NCBI GenBank assembly: GCA_032622095.1
Contig: CP136066.1
Coordinates: forward strand, 52,418,609 to 52,482,608
DNA: 64,000 nt
Direction of reading: 5' to 3'
DNA from: Siphonodentalium dalli
Taxonomy: Eukaryota > Mollusca > Scaphopoda > Gadilida > Siphonodentaliidae
The notes below the pieces were generated by a model. That model searched no databases. It saw nothing but the letters and a program-made list of their open reading frames with translations, and was not told the origin of the DNA. The position numbers were made by a program, and so were the translations under genes. Shown here in pieces: positions 47,920 to 58,626 of the stretch (position 1 is the first letter of the stretch; each line of letters opens with the position of its first letter).

Positions 47920-48452
47920 ATACTTAGTTAATCTGGTGAAAGCTCATCACAAGAGTCTTCGATGTCATCGTCATCAAAGTCATCATCTGAGGACAATTCG
48001 TCAATTTTGGTTGTACGTGTAGCTTGGTCATTCACAGCCTCATGTTATACAGAAGGGATGCTATGTCATCCGGGAATGCAGCGTTGGTCCATTTGATAGC
48101 CGCGTTGTCCAGTCATCCGTGTGATGTGGTGGTTGGCGCCTCGATTTTACTTTCCCGCGATAACCGCCACAATCGAGCCACTTAGTTGGACCTGACAATA
48201 TGCAGTTTGAAAGAATCTTGGCAAGGCGGCAGAAGAGAAAGGTCCATAAGTTGCTTTTCTTTCTTGTACTTTTTCCAGAATATCTGCCGCCTTGTTTCGT
48301 TGCATGTTTGTGGTCTTCTTTGCCCATAAAGCTTGCACAAAAAGTAAAAAGTCTTCCAACTGACAGAACATATCTGCGTCAACATCCCACGAAGAACCTA
48401 GTTCGCTAAATGCAACTACGATAATTTTCCTATAAGATTGCACTGGTCGCAT
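47920..48452 (-). pseudogene. C-terminal relic of a multicopy invertebrate protein
   Basis: On the minus strand, GSSWDVDADMFCQLEDF is followed, in a second frame, by FLCKLYGQRRPQTCNETRRQ and MDLSLLPPCQDSFKLHIVRSN, and, in a further frame, by an acidic tail with ELSSDDDFDDDDIEDSCDEL. The pattern G-x-SW-x(3)-D-x-F-x2-LE-x-F, then C-x-LYG, then LPPC-x-S-x3-H-x2-R-N is one I associate with a large, poorly characterised family of multicopy proteins in marine invertebrate genomes, often with a Cys-rich end. The function is unknown. Frameshifts and a missing N-terminus make it dead. Its reading starts within the right TIR of the surrounding element. Confidence 0.5.
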
Positions 48453-48490
48453 AAATTCGCATCGTTGGTGACACTTGACCTCCAGCCCTG

Positions 48491-48850
48491 CCCATCCTAT
48501 TTGGCGTCTTTAAACCACACGATTATATTCCTCGTTTCATGGCGCAGAATATGTAAAAATGTGATGGATATCGCCGCTAAAAATAGTTTGTATTCATTTT
48601 TGGTGCCCCCCTCCCCTCCCCAACCCTGTCTCGAACGGCGCCACTTTTGGTATCATTAAACCAAACCATTAGAAACCTCACCATTATACTCCTGATATCA
48701 CAGAGATTATTATGTTGAAGTTTTGTGGAAATCGGAGACCAAGAATGTCATCGATTTTGATGCCCCATCCCACTTATCTGTCCCTTATACAAACAGCGTC
48801 ACTTACAACAAATGCTAACCTGCACCGTTATCTTCCGCGTAAAGTTACCC
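48491..48850. repeat. Satellite array, right part
   Basis: TTTGGCGTCTTTAAACCA, ATTATA(T/C)TCCT, TTTTTGGTGCCCC and CGAACGGCGCCACTTTTGGT match the units at 46120-46736. Confidence 0.6.
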
Positions 48851-49426
48851 TGATAGACCCCTTTGGGACCACCCAAATGGTACCCCGTATATTTATATAT
48901 AACACAAACAAACGTTCGCAAATATATATAAATATATATACCAGCTTCTGGAGCCTTTATTCAGCGTCGGAGGTCCCTGCGGCCCCTGCGCTAAGGGATC
49001 TACGGTCCCTTTGTTCGATAGGGGCTGCATACATTGTGTGCGCTTCGCTGATATGCTACTTCAATAAATCCATATTGGACCTAAATATTGACATCTGTTC
49101 ATATTGGACTTTTTATCTAACTATTGTTTTTAAATGAAAATTTTTAAAAAACTAATGCCGCCAGGGAATCAATCCCGAGTCACCACACCAATTTTTGTTT
49201 GAAATCGGTCCAAGGGTCTGGGCGAAAAATCCAGGCAGACAGACAGATCCTACTCTTTTATATATAATATACTGCATCTCTCAATCTTTTGTATATAACA
49301 TCAAAAGCTTTTGATTAGAGAATAAACGCGTATACATACTTGCTGGATTCAGATATAGACATCCATCCATATTTAATTGAGGCTCATTTGGTCCAACAAC
49401 CCGGACAGTATGATGTAGCAGTTATT
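48851..49426. other. Non-coding; possible Helitron-like end, minus strand
   Basis: Read on the minus strand, 49238-49270 gives GTAGGATCTGTCTGTCTGCC, resembling the start of the elements at 10632 and 11018. Otherwise nothing is recognised. Confidence 0.3.
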
Positions 49427-49547
49427 ATATAAATATTGCACGGCTTGTAGGTGACTATGCCAACATAGTGGTCTGAGGGGACTATTCCTCCACAGAAGGC
49501 CGCTGTTTTGGCATAGTCACCGACAAGCCGTGCAATATTTATTATAT
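49427..49547. mobile_element. Fold-back MITE, AATATTGCACGGCTTGT ends
   Basis: ATATAAATATTGCACGGCTTGT with GGTGACTATGCCA at the left pairs almost exactly with TGGCATAGTCACC and ACAAGCCGTGCAATATTTAT at the right. The 121-base element has no coding capacity; a loop of about 45 bases separates the arms. Confidence 0.8.
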
Positions 49548-50355
49548 TTTATCGAACATTCTTCGTGTTGCCCCAGATCCCGTGCGAACTTTGTTGTCTC
49601 TGCTTTGTTTGCTGGTCAAATTCGCTTCAATAAATTGTCCTGCTTCCAACTGTGGACATCAGACATCTTCTATATGAGTCATTGTTACCATTTTGACTTA
49701 TTTGAAAAGCAATGGAAAACAGGCATCGTTGTTGTTGTTAAACAATGACGTTCGATCAAAACAATACTTTTTTTTAACCGAAAACATACTGAAGATTCGT
49801 TTAGAAAATTTGTAGTGCGAACTTAGGAACTTGACAAAAATATCGAAGCGATATTGAGATCTGCGGAGAAAATTATGATAAAACGTCACACCAAAATGGG
49901 GGGAAACATCACATATAACAAGCACTTTGCTTACGATCATGTATTGTGTTGAACTATTGCAGAGAGGTGGAGATGACTTTCAAATTAACTCCCCGGAATA
50001 GTGGACATACAAAAAATGGATTTCTGGACCTCGCAAGCGATGGTGTGTGTGCTAAAATTAGGAAACCCACTATCGTGTTGTGGACGAAACTATCGGTAAT
50101 AGTAAGTGTCAAGCAACCAACAACAAACATTGCTTAGGCTTAGATGGTCACGTGAGATAAAATGATAAAATATAATGTAAATATATATATTACTGACACC
50201 CCTGGTCCCTTTCGATATCTGATTTCCCACTTAATTTCAGACCCATAATAACTTTATGTACCCAGGAGTTAAATCCATCAGCGCCAAAGAATGTGAGATA
50301 TAGCAGTATAGCACGTTATTATAACTACTGTATTACTACGCACGATTGAGACTTG
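49548..50355. other. Intronic stretch, no feature seen
   Basis: No gene or repeat recognised. Confidence 0.35.
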
Positions 50356-50440
50356 TGATATATATATATATATATATACATATATATATAAGGGTGTGTG
50401 TGTGTGTTAGGGTGGGTGGGTGTGTGTGTGTGAGGGTGTG
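50356..50440. repeat. (AT)n(GT)n microsatellite
   Basis: An AT run followed by GT-rich sequence with GGGTG interruptions. Confidence 0.9.
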
Positions 50441-52316
50441 GAAGTATACACCATCTTAAATTCAAATAACAGAATGGACGATCACAAGAAATGTCCATAT
50501 ATTTAGGTTACAATACATTTAGAATAGGTTACTTGTTATGGTATTTTCCTGCGCCGAATTTCACAACGTTCATTAGCTTTTAACTATCGCCGTGATACGA
50601 TATTCAACTATTCGCATCTTCCTATATTCACCAAGGAGATAACAATCGGATATTTCTTCACACAGCCTTCATTTGTGCTGAGTGTGAAATTGAAAATCGT
50701 ACGTTACGATTAGGCTTAGTATAATGTTAGTTATGATCAATACACACACGTCCGCATCCCCAGCTGCACCCGGTGGACACAATGGTGCCGACATAGATAC
50801 ACATGCTGGATCTATATATGTATGCGCTTCCAACAACGTAGGCCCACTCGTTGGCAAACGTCGGACAACCTCAACCAAAAAAGTATAATCATCAGCGTAT
50901 ATATAGTGATGTTTTGGTCTTGACGAATCACTGTGTTTGTTGCCCACCATAGTAGATAAATGAAGAATTTTGGCACATGGTTTTGCATATTACGGCTGAA
51001 TGTCATTGTCGCCACAGTTTGGTGTGTTGTTGGTACCCAATTTTACGAAAAAATGTTTGGGTACCCAGCTTGTAATATGCTGTTTGTTCAACACTCAATT
51101 GACACCAAACAATTGCATCCGATCACATGGCACATCGCTAGTCATCTTAAAACTGCAATCCTGCCTCACGTTTGCTTTTTATCGGGGATATAACGCTAAG
51201 TGATATAATTTCTCTGACATAAACCCACAAGGGTCAAACTAGGTACCCAACACTCCAACATGTGTCGACAATGACCCCTTGAGTCATTGGAGTATTCATA
51301 ACAGGAACAATACTGTCGCTGTAGTAATTTTTGTATATATACCTGTACATGTATATAGAGTATACTTTATCAAATTATACGAAACTTTTTCAATGTCGAT
51401 GGGTAACTTGCATTAAATGTGACGTTTTGTCAAATTTCCATTCGTAATGATATTTACCAGTAAATATTAGTAAGTGCTATCCTTTACCCCAGTATCATCC
51501 CTTCTGATTGGCTGAGGGTGCGTCACGTGTCGGGTCGCAAATGACTTATTACCCCCGAGGGTGACATTTCGAAGGTTATTAACCGCTCAGCGACGACTAG
51601 TATACATAGAACTACGAGCAGAGATTCCATCACATCTTTCTAATAGTATTATAAAACACCCCTTTTATAAACCCCATATTTTCGTAACATGCACGTGCTA
51701 TATATTTGCATAAGTATTGTTTTTAATTTGCAATTAAAACGCGTTGTGCATAAATGGTGTTATGACTGAGATACATCCGTTATATGACGTACAAGGTTCC
51801 TATTGGACCGTTGTATATAAATACTGAATACTGTTGAACAAATAATTAAACATTATTATGCAGTTCATATATAATGCAGTCACTTGCACACACGATGTAC
51901 ATACGTTACAATTACGTTTTTGTACTAAGCTATAAAGTTCAAATAACCGCTCTTTACTGTATTGACAATTTCCTCTCGGAAATACGTTCCCCGACTTATG
52001 TGTAACAGTCTGCATGTTGTCAATTTTCTTTGAACGGCCATTGCTTATTAGTTTCACATGCATGCTAATGTTCTTGAAATAAACACGTGTATACTCTAAT
52101 TTGAAATTTCTTTACTCCTCTATCCGTGAACCGATTTACACCAATCGATCAGCAAAATGACCGGAAAATAACTAGTAACCCTAACTTGAACGTTATATAT
52201 TCTAAAAAGCGAAGATTCCAACATGAAATTAACTCTTCAAATTTGATTAAATACTATATACACGCACACTTAGGCCTGTCATGAAGCAGGTGTGTAATCC
52301 TGTGCCGGATAACACA
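50441..52316. other. Intronic stretch, no gene seen
   Basis: Only a small inverted pair (GGTACCCAA at 51032 and TTGGGTACC at 51057) was noticed. Confidence 0.35.
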
Positions 52317-52448
52317 ACAGTTGTCACTCTTGTTTTCGTGAGAGACGGGGATTTGTCGCCGCTCTCGACCTGGAATGTCACCCGAAGGCCACCAGGTATC
52401 GAGCGGGCGACAAATCCCAGAGTCTCACACAATCGCGGGCGTAACTGT
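52317..52448. mobile_element. ACAGTTGTC fold-back element, copy C (complete)
   Basis: The left end is ACAGTTGTCACTC, the right end GGGCGTAACTGT. The inner arms carry GGGGATTTGTCGCC/GGCGACAAATCCC and a CTCGACCTGGAATGTCACCC segment like copy A. Relative to copy B it is inverted: its left end has the ...CGAAAACAAG... side and is preceded by TTATC...CACA-type flank on the minus strand, while TATAAT follows its right end. It is 132 bases and non-coding. Confidence 0.75.
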
Positions 52449-53001
52449 ATAATATCACCATAAGCCACACAAAAACACTCTGACATGACTAGGACGTGAA
52501 TGACGGCCATTCTGGTAGCCATCGTGGCAGCCATTTTAAGCTATTCCTGTCGACTGTGCGTTAGTATGTTTATTTATTAAAGAGCATTACTACGTATTGC
52601 AAAGTTCTGAGCCTAACAAAAATGTCAATGATCGTCTCTGATAATGAGCGGCTATATTGATATGTGCTGCCATCACCCAACTGTGGTATACATAATAAAT
52701 AACGATCTCAATTATTATCGTTTTCAACGTAAAACGGGTGGGTAATTTTGTGGAATTGCTCGTTTCCTGTCCCATACACATGATTTCAGATGGTTGCAAG
52801 AATTCACCCTTCTTTATTTGCCTGGTAAGCTGAACATATTAATATAGGCAAAGTTGGTGTCGGACAGTGGATCTTTAAACAACCGAAAAATAAATGACCT
52901 CTATGAGTATGTCTGGTTTTCGATATCAACAAGATTTAACAAAAGCTGACGCCAAGGCTATTAATTTTGCTTATATCACTTATTATATTTTATATTTACA
53001 G
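52449..53001. other. Intronic stretch, no feature seen
   Basis: No gene or repeat recognised before the exon at 53002. Confidence 0.35.
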
Positions 53002-53165
53002 ATACCGTCTGCGAAACACACACATTTTACTACCAATTTGCCACATTCGATCAGTCTTGTTCAGCCTTTGATCCCTTAGTCATACCAGGCTTGGGCACCT
53101 TTCCGTTCGTTGACATCGACCTAACAACGTGTACGCCTGGACATTGTTGCATTTTAGATGTATCG
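53002..53165 (+). CDS. Exon of unknown fold (EGF/TSP1 gene, tentative)
   Basis: Acceptor TTTTATATTTACAG before 53002 and donor GTAAGT after 53165. Entering in phase 1, as left by the exon at 40704-40781, the whole 164 bases are open and end in phase 0: TVCETHTFYYQFATFDQSCS and later VDIDLTTCTPGHCCILDVS. Four to five cysteines and aromatic content fit an extracellular domain, but I do not recognise a family. Support is the clean splice sites, open frame and matching phase. A 61-codon frame over the 5' part in another frame is a shadow. Confidence 0.6.
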
Positions 53166-53437
53166 GTAAGTTATTAAAACTTAGCTAGCTTAATTAGATG
53201 GCATATATGGTATACTGGCAATAATTGTAGTTTACGGATAATGTGGCTCGAACCTGTCAATGAGAGAATGATGACGTGTTCTCTCAATTGCAACAAAAAC
53301 TCCAAATGTGCTGATTGCTATTTAATTGTCAAAGTATGCCAAGTCTGGCAATGACACAGGCTGTGAAATATGAACAAGCAAAAATCCCTGTGGTGTCCTG
53401 CTATTTGTTAACAACTGTCGATACTCATTTGTACCAG

Positions 53438-53471
53438 TAAGCTACTTCGTTTCTCCATCAAGTAGCTTACA
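53438..53471. repeat. Small hairpin
   Basis: GTAAGCTACTT and AAGTAGCTTAC, 11 bases each, around a 12-base loop. Possibly a remnant MITE; no flanking support. Confidence 0.45.
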
Positions 53472-54270
53472 CTGCCATGATTATGGTGCAAGACTCATCC
53501 ATGTAGAAAGTGGAATGACAAATAAGGGAACTTACATGAAGTTTCCAAGTTATCAGCATGTCGAATTATCACATCACATATCAGTTTGACTTATTGTGTA
53601 GTTAATGAGTTTTGACTAGCAGTCTGACAAATATAATTTGTAGCTGGAGTGAGTTTGCAAATTCGAATTATAGAAACAAATTTTGCATGAGAAATCATCC
53701 TTCACTCTAATTCCTATCTTTGAATATAAATAATTTGAACAACACACCATTCCGTTAAACCCGATTGACCACTTTGACCGACCGGCGTTCTGAGAATGAA
53801 ATACCGTGTTTGTTAGATTGTTCATCAATTTGAATGTTTACCATGCGTGGGAACAAAGGAAGTGGTTTCAAGAAATCCTGTCGTTTATATTAATAGTGCT
53901 CCACCTTGTAGCAAGAAGTGTGTGTCTAAAATACATCGATACATGATCATAATCACAGTAATATATGCATACATACTTCATGACACAGTGTTACGTGAGC
54001 AAATTGACCTTTTAGAAAACATATTATATACATGTAATCCCTTTGCAAAATGGAATCGGAGTAATGGGCCATAGTAAACATGGATATCTATCTCAGTAGT
54101 CTAGATCATCATCCAAAGCATTTCATGTTTCCTTAATACAACTGTTTGGTATGACAAATTATTAAGCTAGTTTACATACACTCCCCAGATTGGTTATATG
54201 TTATTGAACATCAATGCGTATATGAGCTGGTCCTCATAGTTGATTATTTTCATCGACAGACCCGGTACAG

Positions 54271-54369
54271 ATTTCTGTATACTTATGTTTCAGTTTCGAA
54301 AATGAAAAGAATTGGCAATGGATCGGCAGAGAATGGGAACTGGTACCAGTATTTCGAGTACACACATAA
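54271..54369 (+). CDS. Possible terminal exon of the EGF/TSP1 gene
   Basis: After a pyrimidine-rich stretch and CGGTACAG, phase 0 reading from 54271 gives ISVYLCFSFENEKNWQWIG then REWELVPVFRVHT and a TAA at 54367-54369. Phase 0 matches the end of the exon at 53165. An AATAAA lies at 54384-54389, only 15 bases after the stop, early for a poly-A signal but possible. The sequence looks protein-like (Trp-rich, alternating hydrophobic) yet matches no family I know. An alternative acceptor at 54259 would shift the frame. Treat as a proposal. Confidence 0.35.
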   Translation: MSVYLCFSFENEKNWQWIGREWELVPVFRVHT

Positions 54370-54690
54370 AAGCGCGCAAAGAAAATAAATGAATTATACA
54401 TCTATATTGTTAGAATTTTAAAATGTGTAGCCATTGAACACCCCCGTGTACCTGGTATCACCAAATCGGAAGGTATCACCAAAAACTGACCATGCGGGGA
54501 CAGTACAGTGTATATCATATGATCCAACATCTGGAAATTCTTGCTCGACACAACCTCAGTTGTAAATTTCAGACTAAAACTGGTTCAAATTGTTTAGTAC
54601 TTAGTGTCACAATTGTTGTTTTCAGACAAAAAGCAGCATATTTATACAATTTAAATTATTTCCATCAAATTTATGAACTGAATTAATTGT
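54370..54690. other. Downstream stretch, no further feature
   Basis: Contains the AATAAA at 54384-54389 and otherwise nothing recognisable. Confidence 0.35.
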
Positions 54691-55960
54691 TTGATTGATT
54701 GAGGGTTTAATGTCGTTTTAGACGCTCGGCCATATCACGACCAAGATCATAATCAGGTATAAAAAGGATCGTATCGAAGCAACTGTGTAGCTCAATCAGG
54801 CAGTGGATTAGATTAAAATAATGCAATGATGAGCTATGTACAAATAAAAGCACCCAAGAGGAATGTTTCCACTGGGAGTCAGGAATATAATTTCAAGAAC
54901 TGACTAGTGTGCAATCATACTATAAAACGTATAACAGTAGTACAAGAATAGATAATAATTAGTAAAAAATAATACGAAATTACTAAGGAGCACATATAAA
55001 TATGTAAAGTAGCTTTTAAAATCAGATTTTGCAGTGATAAGGTATTTGTAATATTTGATGAATCGCGCATGAACCTTTATCAATGCGTCAAGCTGACGAT
55101 CGGATGGTTGAGACAGAATGCCATCCTTCACCCAACCGTCAGCCTCGATCCACAAATACTGATTATTGTCTTTGAGAGTTAACCGTTTCTCATCAATCAT
55201 GTGGTAACATTTTGGAAGCTCAACGATGTACCTCTTTCTGAGAGTCGAAACGTTTGAGTAACTTTGGCGATGGTTGTTTCGAAGCAACAGGCGATTTTTT
55301 GCATAGATTGTTTTGGAGGCAGAAGCTGTATCCATAACCTGCGCTTCAGGTTCTGAAACAGGAATGATATCAGTCGCCCCAACTTGTGTTGCTAGTGATA
55401 TACTGACGAGTTTGTCTGAGTATGTGACATGTAGAATGGATGGTCGAGGACCAACTATTTTCTTAGGATCTATATATGACTGATGCTTCTCAGCTTTACG
55501 TCGTTGAATCTTGAATTCATAGTCCCAAATGGTACACGAGCGATCCATTGCAGCATGTGAACCTTGACAGTTTGAATTTTTTAAATATTCGTACAATCAT
55601 TATGATCATGAAATAGAACATCGTGCATATATGGTTTATTTGCTTTTACAATATTCCTGGCCATGGCCATATCCATGACATTAAAACATCGCAATGGGTT
55701 TGGAACAAATGTGCTTAAATCCATCTTCGTATACCCAACCTTCAATATCGGTGGATGTTCGCACCGGTTGAAGGTCAAAATATAACTATTCAGAGGATAT
55801 TTTAGTCCATCAACAGTCTTTGAACATCTACGGACTTCTGTAACTCCCCGTGGTGCCAACTCCGCCAATATTTCTGATTCCGAAGATTCAGCTATATCGT
55901 GGGTTCGTAACACAGCTCTGCTCCTATTCAATACCTTGTGAAGAACAACACTGGTGTATG
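54691..55960 (-). mobile_element. LINE ORF1 joined to (CAAT)n tail, no ORF2
   Basis: On the minus strand the element reads ORF1 (from about 55931), about 200 bases of AT-rich sequence, then GTGATATGGCCGAGCGTCTA followed by AAACGACATTAAACCCTCAATCAATCAA at 54691. That 3' end is retroelement-like and matches the retroposed stub at 56244-56289. No reverse transcriptase lies between ORF1 and tail. It is either internally deleted or an ORF1-only non-autonomous derivative. The 5' boundary is a guess. Confidence 0.6.
54904..55931 (-). pseudogene. LINE ORF1 (gag-like, CCHC zinc knuckles), frameshifted
   Basis: ORF1 proteins of I/Nimb-, Jockey- or Tx1-type LINEs bind element RNA. From 55931 the frame reads GVTEVRRCSKTVDGLKYPLN, SYILTFNRCEHPPILKVGYT and FVPNPLRCFN, the characteristic block before the zinc knuckles. 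The first knuckle is eroded (RCFN-VMDMAMAR, Cys lost). A frame change near 55580-55600 leads to SNCQGSHAAMDRSCTIWDYE, the last knuckle, and then KIQRRKAEK. The following 100 residues have no domain I recognise. The final AT-rich codons to 54904 are probably not original. Several knuckle cysteines are missing and the protein is in two frames, so it is dead. Confidence 0.75.
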
Positions 55961-56231
55961 TGCACTAGTTGTTAACTGCAGCAGTGCATCATATTGAATT
56001 TTCTTTGAACATTCAATCAAGAAAGAGACACCGATTGGCCCAGCCTGATTGGTTTAACAGCTTTTAATTGTCCGGCAATGCTTTGTAGCGATTTAGCAAT
56101 AACAAAGATAGAAGGTATTTTCACATTTTGGTAAAAGCCAAGAACCAAGTACTGGGTCAATACCACAGCATCATTGGAACTTGGTGAGTCACCATTCTTA
56201 CGAGCAATACGTTGGTTTTTATTTGAGTTGC

Positions 56232-56301
56232 CATACGAAAACCTTAGTGGCTAAAGCGACAATAAACACCAATCAATCAATCAATCAATCATACGAAAAC
56301 C
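56232..56301 (+). mobile_element. Tiny retroposed 3' stub with 12-bp target duplication
   Basis: CATACGAAAACC occurs at 56232-56243 and 56290-56301. Between is a 46-base insert: TTAGTGGCTAAAGCGACAAT, AAACAC, then (CAAT)n. This is the extreme 3' end of a retroelement of the family ending at 54691, inserted with heavy 5' truncation. Confidence 0.75.
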
Positions 56302-56989
56302 AAAAAATCGACAACTTGGCCAGCAGCTGCCGTGGACTACCCTTCGAATTATGGTCAGGCCATAGATTTGTATACAGCTGAAACAGTGACCCGTTTAACC
56401 ACTGCATATAGCAGCCCCCCGGTACCTCACCACAGTGAGACAGGCGTGATCAATACATGATTCAACACTCAACTATCATCAGGACGAACACAAAAGACAG
56501 GAGCGAAGAGAAACATCATACGTGAATAAGCAGAAAACAATACTGCTTGGGAAGTATTATGAATAATGGTGTTGAGAAGGTATGCCCGCATGTCAGTATA
56601 GTTGTCTATATTCATTCCAAGCGTCTGTGATGTATGTACATGTAACTCAATAACATAGCTGAATTCCCGTGTATATAAACTCAGGAGTCGTTTTATATTT
56701 CGATCAGTCTTAAAAGTAGCACTGCGCAAATTTAAATACGGGTAAGTAACTAAATCGGCTTTTGGTGATATTTAGTTGTTGTACATAACTGGATGATACG
56801 GGGACCTTCGGATCAGTTTGTACATCTTTAACTACTATGATATTCATCTGACTGGTGGAGCAAATAGAAAATAGCTTCAGGCATACGGCATATTAATTTC
56901 ACATTTATTTCACATTTATTAGCTTATTACGCTTAAGCGTAATTCATTCAATTACACTTAAGCATATACCAATAACGCTTAAAGATACG
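56302..56989. other. Non-coding stretch, no feature seen
   Basis: An inverted TTACGCTTAAGCGTAA palindrome lies near 56926-56941, with TTACACTTAAGCATA and ACGCTTAAAG nearby. Otherwise nothing. Confidence 0.35.
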
Positions 56990-57575
56990 GATGACCTTCG
57001 TGGTGGGTATTGCTGTTAAACTAGTAACATCCGTTAGCACCGCCATAAACAGAAATATTAAAATATAGACAGATTTTGTTGTTATACCAATCATAACTAT
57101 CGCATAAATAGCATGTTGCTGTCCAGATCGTACGTGTTAGTAAACAATATCCATATTATGATATAGTACAATGCGTAAAGAGTGTGCAATAGGCAAAACA
57201 CTCAACACCGAAGTTACCCCACTATGTGAATTTTGGTTAAAAGTGTCACCATATTGTTTACATCATACCAATATAGCACTCGCTGATCCTCGCCACTCAA
57301 GATATCGGTATTGAATTGGTCACAGTGAATATCTCTCCCAAAAAAATCGCCAGTGTTTACTGCTTATCGCACTCTATTTACGTGCTGTATATAAACAAAT
57401 GCTTGGCTCACACCAATTGTGTTTTGATGATAATATCGCATTCATACTATAGTCCAATAAAACAACATAATGTTTATGATATGACTTAAATTAACTATAC
57501 TATTAGTATATTCCTGAGGAAATTGTCATAATTTGGTAACTTTTATTTCTAAATTAATATAACATACAACCAAGG
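56990..57575. repeat. Dispersed repeat family A, copy 2 (uninterrupted)
   Basis: It aligns with 5585-5636 plus 8878-9378. At the point where copy 1 carries the MITE and LINE, this copy simply reads CATCCGTTAGCACCGCC, showing an empty site. Shared later blocks include ATTGGTCACAGTGAAT-like and TATATAAACAAATGCTTGG sequence. Non-coding. Confidence 0.65.
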
Positions 57576-58614
57576 TCATCAACAAACATACAGCATACAT
57601 GTATGGATGTTTTTAAACTGATTAGTATAAACAGTTAAACACTTAGGGTTGTAAATTGAATACATAAACTTTGGACCAGTCTCCCAATCAATTTACTTCC
57701 ATCGCAAGGCATGGTCTCCCAGCTTATCATAAACCAGCATCGGTATGTGTACGCTCTGAAATATATGATACAAGTCTCATAATATTGCATGTATTTGAAA
57801 TGTCATGTACATAGATTTTACTTAAAACATGTCTATGGCGTCACTCCTTTGTTCATCAAGTCCAGTTTATTGGATAATGGATGGTTATTCCGATATCATA
57901 CATTATTTTACAAACAACTATCCATTATTTTAATAAAGGACGCTCAATATCCAAATCAATTAACAGTTATGTTACTGTAGACCATTTCATTTTATATGAC
58001 TTGCATGTATGATACCATCGTGTCTGATTGATTGCTAGAAACATGATAGAAGGGATATACCTATAGAACCTCGTCAGTCGTGGGGTGTTTCTAATTTCAA
58101 ATTTCAAACATGTCGTTACACGTATACAGCATAGGCATTGAATTTTCAACTCTTAAAATGTATCGAATCTAATTCTGTTCCGGGGTGGCATGTTGTAGCA
58201 CCCCTCACGACAACATCTAAACTAATATAGTAATTTACGTGTAAATGTAGTCCTTCGATCTTCAGTATGATCTCAATCAACACCATCGCAAAATCTCCGA
58301 TTAGACATACTGCGGTCACTAATCAGTCATTCGATTTATAACTATCCGCCATATCCGAAATACGCCACATAAATAATTGAATACAAGTGCCGAAATGTAA
58401 GGGTAAAACTGCGAGAATAATCGTTAAATATATCGCAAACGGAGCTCATTGCGTGTACGTCATGTTTAGTCAACGGTCGGAAACGCAATTAGGTGCTGCC
58501 TGTCCATTAAGTTGACAATCGGTCAAGATGTCACGCCATCCGTGCAGCCAACGAGCGAGTGGATAAGGCCGAACATATGGAACAACGCAGGCGTCTTGAC
58601 CCAATTCCTGGTTA
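57576..58614. other. Non-coding stretch, no feature seen
   Basis: No gene or repeat recognised. Confidence 0.35.
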
Positions 58615-58626
58615 ATACATTCTGTT
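58615..58626. repeat. LINE target-site duplication (3' side)
   Basis: ATACATTCTGTT, identical to 62613-62624. Confidence 0.75.

Larger units (their letters stand above)
46737..48490. mobile_element. DNA transposon with 77-bp TIRs (hAT-like ends)
   Basis: The left TIR, 46737-46813, starts CAGGGCTGGAGGTCAAGTGT. The right TIR, 48414-48490, is its reverse complement with only about one mismatch. CAGGG termini are typical of hAT elements, but the 8-base flanks (AGTCTAGG, CCCATCCT) do not match, so the superfamily is unproved. The interior holds an (AT)n/(GT)n microsatellite and a minus-strand protein relic. It interrupts a satellite array. High TIR identity suggests recent activity or gene conversion. 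Confidence 0.75.

Noticed and set aside
51000-51075. GGTACCCAA...TTGGGTACC inverted pair as a terminator or MITE
   Set aside because: Arms of only nine bases with no flanking duplication or further copies seen.
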